Shown here: positions 39,429-51,029 of the stretch, in pieces
How the letters are laid out: every line of letters begins with the position of its first letter
Position numbering within the stretch: the stretch's first letter is position 1
Made by a program: the position numbers and the translations under genes
Assembly (NCBI RefSeq): GCF_000210295.1
Contig: NC_026741.1
Location: forward strand, 2,161,825 to 2,225,824
Length of the DNA stretch: 64,000 nucleotides
Direction of reading: 5' to 3'
Source of the DNA: Trypanosoma brucei gambiense DAL972
Lineage: Eukaryota > Euglenozoa > Kinetoplastea > Trypanosomatida > Trypanosomatidae
The notes under the pieces: generated by a model
Database searches by the model: none
What the model saw: the letters and a program-made list of their open reading frames with translations, nothing else
Told to the model about the DNA's origin: nothing

Positions 39429-40453
39429 TATGCATATCCGTGTATTTTATTGATGCATGCCTGGTGTGTATTTATATCGGTTTGTAAATATTCATTTTCA
39501 TGTCCATGTCCATGGGAAATCGATGTTGCTATTGTTTATTATTTGAAGAGGAAGAGGAAGAGGAGGGGGGAAGACCGGATGCGAAGTGAAAATGAATTTA
39601 ATTTGGAGGATTGAGTGTAAGTTGGGGGTTATTCCTTCATATCATCCTTCATTCTTTTAACTATTCCCTTCATTTTTCATTTTCTCATTCTCAACAACAA
39701 CAACAAAAAAAAAAAAGAAAAAAAAAGCAAATATTTATACTGCTACGAACATATAAATCTATTTGTACAAATCTACGGAAGAGGCTTGGTTTGAATGTTT
39801 GTGAGAAGGGAATAAATCATATATTTCTCAAATTTGATGAAAGGAAATCTTCTTTTTTCCCTTAGAAGAAAATAAAATAAAAAAAAAGAGAAGCAAATAG
39901 AAAGGAAAACTAAAGCGCGTACATAAAAATACGCATTCATGCATTTACATATGTATTTGTATAGCGTATAAAATAAAAGAAGAAAAACTAAAGTAAAGCA
40001 GAGTGAAGATAAGAAAAGGTAAGATAAAATAAAAGGAATGGGCATTGATTTTCTCCCTCTTATTTGCGTTTTTTTTTTTTGATGGAGAAAAAGTGTCGTT
40101 TTTTCCGTTTTTTTTTTTTGCCTTACTTTGTTGTGAAGCACCGGAGTTGATGGATTGGCGTGTAATTATTATTATCACTGTTATTATTATTATTATTATT
40201 GTCGTTGTTGTTGTTGTTGTCGAGTGGAGTAAAGTAATTTAGAAAAAGATGTTTTGAGGTAAGGAAAAAGCAAAAAAAAAAATAAATAATCTCTTAAAGT
40301 AAATTTGCCGCTATGACTGTGTTAAGTTAGTTCCCGTTTGCAAATGCGTATTTCCTCCATTCCCCACTAAAGAAATAAATAAAAAAGGAGCGGAGAATTT
40401 GTGTGCGGGAAGAAGGAGAGAGAGAAAATAAAAAGAAAGAAAAGAAAATAAAA

Positions 40454-40495
40454 GGAGGAGGAGGAGGAGGAGGAGGAGGAGGAGGAGGAGGAGGA
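40454..40495. repeat. GGA trinucleotide run
   Basis: Fourteen perfect GGA units. The purine strand is + here. It may form triplex or G-rich structures; as a microsatellite it should vary in length between isolates. Confidence 0.95.
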
Positions 40496-41552
40496 AAAAT
40501 AAAAAGAAAAAAAATTGATGAGTAAAATGAGGTCGGCAACCATGACACCTTTTTTAAAAAAAAAATTTTTTTTATTCATGTGTTCATGTGTTTGCTTGTT
40601 TGCATCAGTGGCTGCTTTTGTTTTTCTTTCTTTTCTTTTCTTTTTTTTTCTTTTTTTTTCTTTTTTTTCTTTTTTTTTTATTTGCGACTACTGTAGCTGT
40701 TGGCACGCGCGTAAGCACTCGACGTTTGGTGTCTTCACTTCTTGTTGCTTTTTTTTCTTTTCTCCCTCTTCCCGTTGCAATTCATTCATTTGTTTGTTTG
40801 TTTGTTTGTTTTGTCTTTGGAGTTGCGTGTTCGTTGGTTTGTATGGCGTGGTGTTTGTGATGTTGTTTTTTTTTTTGTGTGTGTGTATGACTTTGCGGAT
40901 GTATTTGTGGGTTTAACAATTTTTTTTTCCCGTTTCGGCGATGTATTTTGTTGTGAACCCATTCGTTTTTTTCTTCTCCTTTTCCCTCTTTCTTTTTTCC
41001 ACATATTTATTTATATTTGTTTCCTTTTGCCTTCCATTGCGGCAGCGTGTGGAGGGAGGGATATTTTTATTTCCTTTAATTAATTATTTTATTTTTGTAA
41101 AACTTTCATCTCCGGTGACATTTGGGGCTCATTTGTTGTACTTTACATCAAGTAAATATTTCTTTCTTTTTTTTTTTTAAATATATATCAACATTCCTCT
41201 TTTTCTTTTTCTTTTTCTTTTTTCTGAAAAAAATTACTTTTGGGACAATTTAGAGGCACACACGAATAAGTACGTAAATATAAATAAATATAAGTAAATA
41301 TTGGTATTTATTTGTTTATTGCACACATCGCTCAACAGAAGGGCATTTCAACGCATTTATACAACGAAAGAAGAGGAGTAAGAAAAAAAAAAAGAAAAAA
41401 AAAGAGAAGAGAAGTCAACAGCCACAGCGGCAGCAGTTTGTTGCTTTTAGAGTTTATTTTCCTTTTCAAAAAATAAAAAATCTTTTGAGATCTTTCTGGC
41501 AATCAAGCATTATAGACAAGTCTGCACACACGTATATAAATTAATAAAAAAA

Positions 41553-41589
41553 ATATATATACATATATACATATATACATATATACATA
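41553..41589. repeat. ATATAC hexamer-type repeat
   Basis: A (TA)n run followed by four units of the pattern CATATATA in the spacer upstream of the CRAL-TRIO gene. Confidence 0.85.
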
Positions 41590-41854
41590 AATAATTTTTA
41601 TACGTCCGTGAGCAGTCAGGGAGTAGGAAAGGAAACAAAACCCCATATACGAAAAAAAAAAATAACTGAGGAAAAGGAATAAGAATAAGAATAAGAAAAG
41701 AAAAAGGAAGGGAATAACAAATAAAAAAAAAGATAATAATAACAATAGTAATAAAGGGAACAAAAAAAAAAAAGAAAACTGGTTCATTTTTCACTCCAAT
41801 TGCTGCATCGTTATCTTTTTCTTTCCGATAGAAAAAAAAACAAAAGAACCCGAA

Positions 41855-42697
41855 ATGACTTCCTCTTCTTTTCTAGAGGAACTTGGCCCCGTAGCGGTTT
41901 CCCATCGGAATGAGTTGGAGGAGGTGAAGCGTCAGTTGGGTATTGAAAGGAATGAATTGGACTGTTGGATTTATGCTTTTCTGGAGAACAAAAAGTTTGA
42001 TATCAAAGAAACTGTGGCAAAATTGCAGCGGCGCTTTGCAATGGAAGTGAGTGAAATGGCCAAATATGAAGTAACGGAAAGCATGCGCTCGTCTCTTCGT
42101 TCCGGCATTATTCAAGCAATTGGGGAGGATAAATGTGGTCGTACCGTATTTTACGTCACAGTCAGTAGAGATACAAGTTCAGAAGGTACTCGTGAAGAGA
42201 AGAAACGGACATTTGACTTGATAGTGAGTTTTGGAACACGGTTACGAGCGGATAACAAACGGTGCCAAATGGTACTGCTCGTGAATTATGAGAACGCAAG
42301 TATGTTAAGTAACGTGGACATGTCGCTTCAGATGGATGTTGCGACGCGCGTGTCCAAATTTTTTCCAGGATGCATCAGTAAAGTCCTGCTGTGCAATATG
42401 GGCTCAATTTTGTGTACGTTTATGAAGCCGGTGTTGGGAACCATGCCGGCTTCTTTTTCCGATACCATTTCGTTATTTTCTTCAAATGATGTGACTAATG
42501 GTTCGTTACTTGAATATATCGACAAGAGCGTCCTTCCCGTACAACTTGGCGGGACAAACGACTGTGATGATCAGGTGCATTGGGGCCGTTACGCGGATAT
42601 TATTGAGAATTATTACCGTGATATGAGGATCGCTATTGTGGAACGAGGGCTAAAGGTGAAGGATTGGGAGTTGGAGTGCCTTTCTGCTAATGAATAA
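41855..42697 (+). CDS. SEC14/CRAL-TRIO domain protein (280 residues)
   Basis: Starts at ATG 41855 (MTSSSFLEELGPVAVSHRNE). An N-terminal helical part ends in CWIYAFLENKKFDIKETVAK, the same place and pattern as the CRAL-TRIO N-terminal helix (FLRARKFD in SEC14). Residues about 85-225 fit the lipid-binding domain: DKCGRTVFYVTVSRD, then VLLVNYENASMLSNVD, VSKFFPGCISKVLLCNMGSI and SLLEYIDKSVLPVQLGGT, the last matching the conserved YID..LP..YGG end. The family binds and exchanges phosphoinositides, phosphatidylcholine or other hydrophobic ligands in the cytosol. Length is slightly below that of yeast SEC14 and there is no second domain. Identification is by pattern; ligand unknown. Confidence 0.88.
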   Translation: MTSSSFLEELGPVAVSHRNELEEVKRQLGIERNELDCWIYAFLENKKFDIKETVAKLQRRFAMEVSEMAKYEVTESMRSSLRSGIIQAIGEDKCGRTVFYVTVSRDTSSEGTREEKKRTFDLIVSFGTRLRADNKRCQMVLLVNYENASMLSNVDMSLQMDVATRVSKFFPGCISKVLLCNMGSILCTFMKPVLGTMPASFSDTISLFSSNDVTNGSLLEYIDKSVLPVQLGGTNDCDDQVHWGRYADIIENYYRDMRIAIVERGLKVKDWELECLSANE

Positions 42698-44560
42698 ATA
42701 AATGTTGTAATGAAGGTAAATATAAATGTAATGTGTTCCATTCGCTTCTCATAGGAGGAAGAGAGAAATGGTGATATTTTTGTGTTTCTTTTCTTTTGTT
42801 TCATGAATGTGCGTAACATTTTATTTATGCAAGGGACATTTCACGCCGACTTCTCCTCGTGTGCCACACACACACACTTGTTTTTTATACACGCGTATCC
42901 CCGTGCGTTTAGTTGTGTCCATCTTTTTTTTTTTTTTTAAATCTTGCTCCAAAAGTATTTTTATACTCCATGCGTGTGTGTCTGCATTTGTCCTTGTTTT
43001 TGTTTTTATTGTTATTTGGGTGTGCGTGTTATTGAAGACCGCATGCATCCACTTTTCATGCTCCTGCAGCACATATTTTGTGTTAGCCCTTCTGTAATAT
43101 TAATAATTACGCATATTGCGTCAAAAAGGGAGCCGATTTGTTTGGTGCATTCTTTTTTTTTTGTATTTATTCATTTTTGTGCGGTTGTAGAGGCTCACTT
43201 CTGTGCAAAGGAAATTTAAAAGATGGAGGAAGTTAGTCTTTTTTTCTGTATTTCTAGTTCCACTGTTTTTGCGGTTCCATTCAACAAGAAGAGGAAAATT
43301 AAAGAAAAGATACGCCCACCTTCTACATGCAGGTATTTAAATTTTTTTCATTTTTCTTTCTTTTTGTTTTGCTGTTTTTTTTCTTTTTATCCCCTCTCTC
43401 TTTTCGTTTTTTTTTTCTGGCGATTAATTTTCATGCAATTTACTTACAGTTTTTGACAATTTTTTTTTTGTTGTTATGTTTTTGTTACATGTTCTTTCCT
43501 TTACTTTTTTTTTTTCCATCATTTGCTTTTGGAATGCAGCGTCTTTACCACCTGCACTGCGGGGCAGATGGTTTGAAACGCTGGAAGCGAAGGAGGGCAA
43601 AAACAAAACAAAACGACAAAACTCACCCACATAAACGGTTGACTTGTTAAAATTTTATTTATAATTTTAAGTGGGTATCGAAATATGTTTCGTTATGAAT
43701 AGTTCCTCAACAACCATTTATTACGAGTGATTGTATTGCCACAGGGCCTTCATCATCGCCATTTTACTAACTGCCTTTCTTCCCCCCCATTTTTTTTTTA
43801 AAAGAAAAAGTTTTTTTAAAAAAATTTCTTGTAGTTGCATGTGTGTTTGCATTTGTGTTGTTTCCCACTCCTTTTCGTTGCTTTTACATGAAGTTTTTAG
43901 TCATATCACTTGTTATTTGGGGAGATTGGGAGAGAGGTACAAAAGGCAAATGGGAATATATGAGGCGTGTACGTTTTTGTGTTTATATTATAATTGTAAT
44001 AATGATGATAATAATTGTTGTTGTTGTTTTTGTTCTTGTTGCGCGGTGAAACCTCATCAGATATATAATGGAGGGACGGTAAAGATTGGCAGATGCGAGT
44101 AAGTGGTAAATGCAGGGCGAGAGGAAAATAAAATATATTTAAAAAAAAATGATTCGGAAGGTGCATGTGTAAATAGCCTCGTTTTTAGTCATTCGCTATT
44201 ACTGCTCTGAAAACGGGGGTGGACTTCTCCCACTCGTCACCAGCTGTTTTTTTTATATATAATTTAGTAACAATTGAATTTGTTTCGTCGTTTATTGTTT
44301 CATCTTCTCTTTTAATTTTTGTTACTTGTGCCTCAAATATCGTGTTTTAGTGACTTTGCTCTACATTTAGAAGCGTTGGGGGAGGAAAGTAATACGGCAG
44401 GCAACGACGTGTTGCCACGAAAGCTTCTAAGAGGAAAAAAAGAAGGTGTGTAGGCAAAAAAAAAAAAAGAAAAGAGTGTGTGTGTGAGGGAAGTGCCTTG
44501 CGCTAAGTAAGTGGCTCAAAGGGGCTTTACACTGAAAAGCGCGTTAACTTTCACGCCCAT
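42698..44560 (+). other. 1.9 kb spacer
   Basis: T-rich low-complexity DNA containing the 3' UTR of the CRAL-TRIO gene and the leader of the kinesin gene. Pyrimidine tracts at 42928-42940, 43340-43420 and 43500-43520 are possible processing signals. No coding region is supported. Confidence 0.55.
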
Positions 44561-46867
44561 ATGCAGAAAAGTATACAAGATGAAGTGCGGTTTAGTTCTT
44601 CACCCCGGGTCTTAAGGTCAGCTAGTCGTGACACCCATAAGGAAATGGAGGAACTTCCTAATGCATCGTCACCTCTTCTTATGCGGCGTGTGGCATCGTT
44701 AGACGCACTTCCACCTCGACCTTCCTCGCGTCATCCCCGCAGTGAAGGTGATAGCGTTCCATCAGTGCTGAATCCCAACCGACAGCTGGAGGATTTATCG
44801 CGTGATACGCAGCTACTCAATGCATATGGTGGTTCAGACAGCATGCCCGGTATTAATAAGATACCCGTGAAGTCATTTCAGCAACATCTGCAGGGAAGGC
44901 AATTCCACTTCGCAAAGCATCGGCTTCCTCAACTCAGTAATGTTCAATCAGCACGGAGTGTTTCGACACCTGCGCGAAAGGGACGACAGTCACCGCGGTG
45001 TCGTTACAATGCACTTCCAGCTTTATCTTCAAGCCCACCTCGCACACGTCGTGGCGCTTCGTTTGCACGCCCATATCCCAACAAACCGGGGACGCCGCAG
45101 TCCTCTCGTGCTCCCCCCAGACGAGCTTCAGCACGGCCCATTGCATCTCCCTCTTCTCCATTGGCTGCACCGCTACATCGCGCAGATTCCGTCATCCCTG
45201 CAGCAGTTGCTGAAGATTCCTCAGCAGACGGTAAACAATCTGCGGTGGCGCGAACACGTGGCGGTCGCATACGCGTTGTTGTGCGTAAGCGGCCGTTGCC
45301 TCCGGATGAAGAGGGCTGTGATTGTGTTTCTATGGACCCACCTAATGTGAAGGTTGCGGTGCGGAAGCAGCGTGTGGACCTTACGGAGTATGCGGATGTG
45401 AATGACTTTACCTTTGATGACGCTTTCGGTGAGGATAAACACAATGAACATGTGTTCGATTCGTGCTGTAAGGAACTTCTAGAGACAACGTTGCAAGGTG
45501 GTAGTGCCTCATGTTTCGCATACGGCCAAACAGGAAGTGGAAAAACGCATACAATGCTTGGTAACAGCGGAGAGCGTGGCCTTTATATATTAGCCGCCGC
45601 CGCTATTTTTAGTTCGTTAGAGAAGGATCAGGAGGTGTATGCCTCGCTCTATGAAATTTACTGTAATTCGCTGTTTGACTTGCTCAACAATCGTTCACCC
45701 GTCGTAGTGCGTGAGGATCATAACCGCCGTATGCATATAACAGGCCTTACGTGGCATGCCGTTACGTCGGCTGAGGAACTTCAGCTACTGATCAACAGTG
45801 GAGCTGACCGGCGGAGCACCGGAAGCACAACTGCTAATGAACGTTCCAGCCGTTCCCACGCAGTGCTCACCATTCAGGTTAGGGATCGCGAGGACAACAG
45901 GTTCTGTGGCACGCTTAACCTTGTGGATCTAGCAGGTAGCGAACGCGCGGCCGATACCGCCACTAATGATCGTCAGACACGGCAGGAAGGTGCGGAAATT
46001 AATAAATCATTACTCGCCCTCAAGGAGTGCATCCGTGCGTTAGACGAAAAGAAAAAGCATGTTCCCTTCCGTGGGTCGAAGTTGACGGAGATTCTACGGG
46101 ACAGCTTCATTGGAAATAGTCGTACAGTTATGATTGCCAACATATCGGCATCGTCACAAAACTACGAGCACACCCTCAACACACTGCGATATGCCTTTCG
46201 CGTGAAGGGTTTAAGTGTTGTCAATTTTGAACCGAGTCGTGCCCGCAATGCACCGCGGCCGCTGAAACCGGTTGTTTCTGACATGAATCCCACGCAAGGA
46301 GTTCCTCAGGTAAATGCCGGCCCTTTGAAAACAACACCGGGGCGGTGGCGTTCGGTCTCATCTAATACCTTTTTAGCTAACAGGCGTAACGTCTCCTCGG
46401 GAAACGCACTTGTACAACAGCGTAACCATGTTACCAGCAGTCCTTTGCGTAGTAATAACACTCAGGGAGCAAATATTGCTTCGGGAGCTGGCGAGAATAA
46501 TTTCGCTGTTTATGTTCGTCAAATAGCCGGAGAAGTGGTGGGGAATATTATTCCACAGTTAAGGGCGGATGGGGGTCGTGATTCCTCGCTTCCATCAAAC
46601 AGTGATTACCTGCAAGAGGAGGGCTCCGGTGTTTCTTTTAACGATGAGTTGATAAGGCAGTTAGAAGATCGTGTTGTTGCAAGGATGAAATTGGATGTGA
46701 TAAGGTTGGTTAGGGATACAATGCTGAGGAGGGAGCGTGCTATTTCAAAGTTGCGTAGTGAAAACACGATGTTGAGCAAACTTAATGGGGCGTTAGAAAG
46801 GCGTGCCGCGGAGTGTGCGCACTGTAGAGGGCAGAACACACGTCAAATACAACAGCAACAAAACTAG
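44561..46867 (+). CDS. Kinesin-13 family motor protein (768 residues)
   Basis: The motor domain is internal, about residues 236-555, as in the kinesin-13 (MCAK/KIF2) microtubule depolymerases. It begins RIRVVVRKRPLPPDEEG; the P-loop GQTGSGKT is at 322-329, switch I SSRSH at 429-433 and switch II DLAGSE at 456-461. Kinesin-13 hallmarks are the loop-2 motif as RVDLTEY (KVD in most members), and KEC in LLALKECIRALD. The N-terminal 230 residues are basic, Ser/Pro-rich and probably disordered; a short coiled coil lies at about 715-755 (RRERAISKLRSENTMLSKLN). ATG 44561 is the first start. The expected action is ATP-driven removal of tubulin from microtubule ends, in the spindle or flagellum. T. brucei has several kinesin-13 genes and I cannot say which this is. 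Confidence 0.95.
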   Translation: MQKSIQDEVRFSSSPRVLRSASRDTHKEMEELPNASSPLLMRRVASLDALPPRPSSRHPRSEGDSVPSVLNPNRQLEDLSRDTQLLNAYGGSDSMPGINKIPVKSFQQHLQGRQFHFAKHRLPQLSNVQSARSVSTPARKGRQSPRCRYNALPALSSSPPRTRRGASFARPYPNKPGTPQSSRAPPRRASARPIASPSSPLAAPLHRADSVIPAAVAEDSSADGKQSAVARTRGGRIRVVVRKRPLPPDEEGCDCVSMDPPNVKVAVRKQRVDLTEYADVNDFTFDDAFGEDKHNEHVFDSCCKELLETTLQGGSASCFAYGQTGSGKTHTMLGNSGERGLYILAAAAIFSSLEKDQEVYASLYEIYCNSLFDLLNNRSPVVVREDHNRRMHITGLTWHAVTSAEELQLLINSGADRRSTGSTTANERSSRSHAVLTIQVRDREDNRFCGTLNLVDLAGSERAADTATNDRQTRQEGAEINKSLLALKECIRALDEKKKHVPFRGSKLTEILRDSFIGNSRTVMIANISASSQNYEHTLNTLRYAFRVKGLSVVNFEPSRARNAPRPLKPVVSDMNPTQGVPQVNAGPLKTTPGRWRSVSSNTFLANRRNVSSGNALVQQRNHVTSSPLRSNNTQGANIASGAGENNFAVYVRQIAGEVVGNIIPQLRADGGRDSSLPSNSDYLQEEGSGVSFNDELIRQLEDRVVARMKLDVIRLVRDTMLRRERAISKLRSENTMLSKLNGALERRAAECAHCRGQNTRQIQQQQN

Positions 46868-47730
46868 ACACAATGCAACATCAACCGAACAGGGCACTGC
46901 GCAGCGAAGGTCAAGTGGAGACCGGTAGCTAGCAGTTTTACGTGTCAGTAACTAAAAAATATATTTATTACCGTCATTCCTTAGCTTGAAGGGGGAAAGT
47001 ATGACGTTTTCATCCCCCATTTTCTGCTGTTTTTCGAGGTAAGTGCACTTCCCCTCTCTGATTTTCTTTTTCTTTTTCTTCTTTGATGTAACATTTTCTC
47101 CAACATCTTCCCACATCTACAATAATTCCAATGTCGGGATGTGTGTACGTATACGTGTATGTGTGGGGGAATGAGGAGAATGACGGGAGCGTGCGATGCG
47201 TATCATTGCACCATTTTTTTTTTTTTTTGCAGTGAGGCGTGTCATGAATGGAAGTTTAAAGAGGAAAGAGGGAGTAATCCGATGGAACGTAATCAACAGT
47301 ATAGATGCTGGTGGTTGTGGTTGTGGTTGTGGTAGTGGGTGAATTATATTCTTTTTGCATAGAACCCATTGGGCCGCTGATATATCGACTGTACAAGAGG
47401 GATATGCAAGAGGTATTTAGAGGAGGGATAGAGGGAAAGGACGAGTTGAAAAAAGAAAAAAAGAAAAATAAGGGGGAAAAATAAATAGTGAGACCAAACA
47501 TTGTTTTTTTTTTTTACAGTTGATATTGTGGACGCAAACATATTTGCATGTGTATGGGGGTTGTAAACCACTGCGTCAAGTTTAACGACATTTCGGGACG
47601 TTAAGGAGGAGTGATGCATGTGTAAAAGGGAAGAAAAGAGCTGTGAAAGTGTTTTTGTTCATTTGTTTTCAAGACATTTACCACATTTTAGAGGGTGATG
47701 TCGTAGCGTATTATAAAATGTAAATAAAAA

Positions 47731-47759
47731 AAAAAGGAAAAGGAAAAGGAAAAGGAAAA
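47731..47759. repeat. AAAAGG short tandem repeat
   Basis: Four units of GGAAAA preceded by an A run, in the gene-poor gap. Confidence 0.85.
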
Positions 47760-48228
47760 TGGGAATGAAGGGACTGTGATGGAAAGATTATTCCTGCAGC
47801 AGAAGCTACTGGTGTCTGATTTTAGGTGGGTACGTCCACGTGGTTTTTATTTTAACTATAGTGACGCTACCTCTCTTTCTGCTTAAGTTTTTATCTTTGC
47901 TTTTTTTTTTTGTACATGGCGCTGACGCTGACAGTGACGCAACTATGTTTGCTTTTCTTTTCTTTTCTTTTTTTTTCTTTTCTTTTCTTTTGTTTCATTT
48001 CATGTTCCCACCTTGCATTATACGGAAGTGAACATGTGTCGTTACTTTTCTTTCGTATGTTCGTGCGTACAGCCTTGTAAATACTATTCTGTTAACGCAC
48101 AACACTTCCCAAACTTGAAGAAGGCGCAGCACAACAACATAAGTCTTGTCGAGGAGTATTAACAGCTTTTATTATCACGATTGATTATAAGTTATCAACT
48201 TTTCTCGCGTATTTCTGCTCATTTATAA

Positions 48229-48258
48229 TAATAATAATAATAATTATTATTATTATTA
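48229..48258. repeat. Perfect 30-base A/T palindrome
   Basis: (ATA)n on the left mirrored by (TAT)n on the right, with the centre between 48243 and 48244. All 15 base pairs of the potential hairpin are A-T. Built from triplet repeats, so it may be a by-product of microsatellite growth, but it is able to extrude as a cruciform. Confidence 0.85.
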
Positions 48259-49272
48259 ACATCTCCTCACGCTCTGTCACCTCGTGTGTTTCTTTTCTCT
48301 TTTTTTTCCCCCCCCTTCTTTCGAATGTTCGTTATTCTTTGGCGCACGGTTTACCCTTCACCACCGCGGAGGTTTGTTTGGTTGTTTTTTGATCACTTTT
48401 GCTAATGCATTTGGGTGAAGGGATGTCAGTATCATTTTTGCTGCGGCTTAATTTTTTCTTCCCCCTCTCTTTTTCCCCTCCAAAAAAAAAAAAAAACATT
48501 AATTCTTCAACGCCGCTTCTAAATGTGTTATCACAGTCATTTCATGTGCTTGCAACCGACCTTTTAATTGGGGGTGCGTGTTGCAGTTCCTTCTTGGGAT
48601 TGCACGGCTTTATGAGGCCGAAAAGTATACTTATCTTGATTTCATTTGCACTTAACACATGCCGCTGCTTTGCATGCATTCGTTCTTCGAAACGGTTTGT
48701 TGTGTCAGGAGTTTTTTTGTTTTTTTTCTTCTTCTCGTGCTTCTAATTTTCTCCTCTTTTATAATGTTACTGTACATTGAAACAATCACATGCAATCAAT
48801 CCCGTCCTTTTTTTTTTCTTTCCATACCTTCCACTGCGGCTTGAGATGCTTTCATTAATTGGCGATGTTTTACCATGTATATTTTATTGCCATCTTCACT
48901 GTTTTAGCACACACTTTACTTCTCACTATCTTCTTTTTTTTTTTTTTTGTCGTCGCTCCTCGCTTTAGTTGGAAATGGTACAAACCCCTTAAGATGTGGA
49001 ATACAACTAAAAAAAAATCTTTTTTTTTTTTTTAGTGATTCATTGAATTTCTTTAGCCTAACAGGCATGCGGCTGCGCATCGCATCTTTTACCACCGCCT
49101 CCCCCACACTTATTGTTTACAGCAGTACTTCCGCCACGAAACACGCGATGTTTATTTGATGTCTTCATTTCGACACAACATATAACTTCACATGGAAAAT
49201 AGGTTAATGTTTCACTGGCTCATAATGAGGTAGCAAAGTTATGGATTATTGTACTAACAGTAAAGTTAATAA

Positions 49273-49404
49273 ATGAAGATCCAAATGAAGACAGAAGAGG
49301 CTTGCATTTCTGTTAGGGAAATGCATGAAAATGTTCGGTTTCTTTTATTCCCTGAAGAACAGCAACTGGCGCTGCAGGCTTTACTAAAATCCAGCGAAGG
49401 ATGA
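49273..49404 (+). CDS. Possible small ORF, 43 residues
   Basis: ATG 49273 to TGA 49402-49404. The peptide starts MKIQMKTEEACISVREMHEN and ends LALQALLKSSEG; it is acidic, helical in character and free of the Phe/Lys homopolymer bias of all other frames in this gap. The surrounding 200 bases also look less repetitive than the rest. I know no homologue. It could be a chance frame, the remnant of a longer gene, or a genuine short protein. Confidence 0.25.
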   Translation: MKIQMKTEEACISVREMHENVRFLLFPEEQQLALQALLKSSEG

Positions 49405-50379
49405 TGTTTGATGCCGGTCGGTAAGAACATTAATGAAGGAAAGAGAAGGTGGCTTTATTATGCGTGTACGCTCGTTAATTTTCTCTTTTTTATTATTTTT
49501 ATTTTTTTTTTTGTCGGAGCGGGAGGTTACTTCGGGAATTTTGGCCTCTTTTTTTTCCCCGTAATTGCAGCGGCACGAATTGATGAGCTCTCGACCACAT
49601 ATATGCTCTTTAAAGTGAGTGAAGCTGAGGGAAGGGGAGGGGGAGGGAGTGAGTCAAAAAAAAAAAAAGGAAAATTCACACCATTATGCGAAAAGTGTGA
49701 TGTTGAGAGTGGAGGGTAATGATAAGTTGTTAAGAGTTTAATTAAGGCCCCTTGTCAACCCTACACAAAATTACAAACCTCCTCTATTCCCGTAATTTTT
49801 ATTTATTTACGGTACCTGTATAAAATGTACTCATTTTTATGTGCGCAATGCCGTATGTCCCACAGTTACCCCTGTTTATTTTTATTTTTATATTTATCCA
49901 TTTATTTTGCGTTGTTTCCCCGTTTCCTTCTTGCTGGAGGGAAGGCTCTGTCCTGTTGCTAACAATGGCGCCGAGTAGTGCCTCTTCATGAGAACAACAC
50001 AACTACCAGCAGAGGAGGGAGAATAATAATAACAAATTAATTCGCATCACTCTCTACATATACCGCCGGTAGCAGCACTGCGGCACTTGGAGATTTGGAA
50101 GGTGACGCAAATGAATAATGCCGGGTGTTAGATAAAACAACTTCCCATGTATGTAATGTGACAAAAAAGAGGCACAACATGTTGTTAATAGGATCTTGAC
50201 GTTTGGAAAAACGACCCACTTCCTTTTACTTGTAAAATGATGTTCTGCTTCCACTTAAATCTTTTCGTTCCGCCACCGTTGCACGGTGTATACTAGCGGT
50301 GCATTATTCACTAATTACTATGAGTTCACCAACGTTGCCGCGCAAACACATTTTTATTGTTGTAGGTTTTTTTTTTTGT

Positions 50380-50397
50380 GGGTGGGTGGGTGGGGGG
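50380..50397 (+). promoter_or_regulatory. G-quadruplex motif upstream of the adenylate cyclase
   Basis: GGGTGGGTGGGTGGGGGG: four G-runs of at least three with single-base loops, the most stable class of parallel quadruplex. It is preceded by a run of T and lies on the coding strand about 680 bases before the cyclase ATG, probably outside the mature mRNA. Confidence 0.7.
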
Positions 50398-50979
50398 CTG
50401 CAAGGTTTTCTTTTCGGGTTATGCGCGTAATTCCGGGATACCTTCAATTTTTGCCTACGCAACATCCGTTAGTGAAGTGACTGCCCCTGTCAACCTTCAG
50501 TTGCAGGTCAAAAGGCGTGACTCCGCGTAATTTACCCTCCGTTTCTTTAGCTGTGACGACAATGAAGGACACCACTCGGTTGAAATGGAAGCATGTGTTT
50601 GTGTGAGTGCCTTTCATTTGTTCGTAACTCACGCGGCAGCGTCAACTCTTTTAAGGGCACGCAAAAAAGTATATGGGGTTGCTCGAAAATATGAACGACA
50701 TAGCGGACGGTTTCCATTATTTCCCTCTTTACAACCACTGAATCCAATAAACCAGGCCACATCCTACTCTACACACTGCATTAATAAAGCAGGCGTTGTT
50801 ATGATTATTCAGCATGTGGGGATACGAATTGCACTGAAAGGGAGGATGGGGAGGGAGGAAGGAGACATGAACATCATGTGACATCTTCATTTTGGGATGT
50901 TAGTTATTTATTCCTGACTGGGAGAATGCGCGAAATAACGTTGTGTGTGGTGTGGTGTGGTGGCCCACAAACTCACTAA

Positions 50980-51029
50980 CTCACTCACTCTTCCTCCCAC
51001 TTCTTATGTCTCTCGAAACTTTCTCCAAG
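50980..51029 (+). promoter_or_regulatory. Candidate spliced-leader acceptor of the adenylate cyclase
   Basis: Pyrimidine-rich sequence (CTCTTCCTCCCACTTCTTATG, then CTTTCTCCAAG) ending in AG at 51028-51029, 33 bases before the ATG at 51063. Both candidate start codons of the cyclase lie downstream of it. Confidence 0.5.

Larger units (their letters stand above)
39143..41854 (+). other. 2.7 kb low-complexity spacer
   Basis: Contains TG and TA runs (39186-39226, 39403-39428), TTA/TTG triplets (40174-40222), a pure GGA triplet run (40454-40495), T/C-rich tracts (40620-40680) and an ATATAC repeat (41553-41589). No coding region is supported on either strand. Confidence 0.6.

Noticed and set aside
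50585..50881. 98-codon ATG frame upstream of the cyclase
   Set aside because: No recognisable domain, overlaps an equally long minus-strand frame, and lies where leader or spacer sequence is expected. Not strong enough to call.
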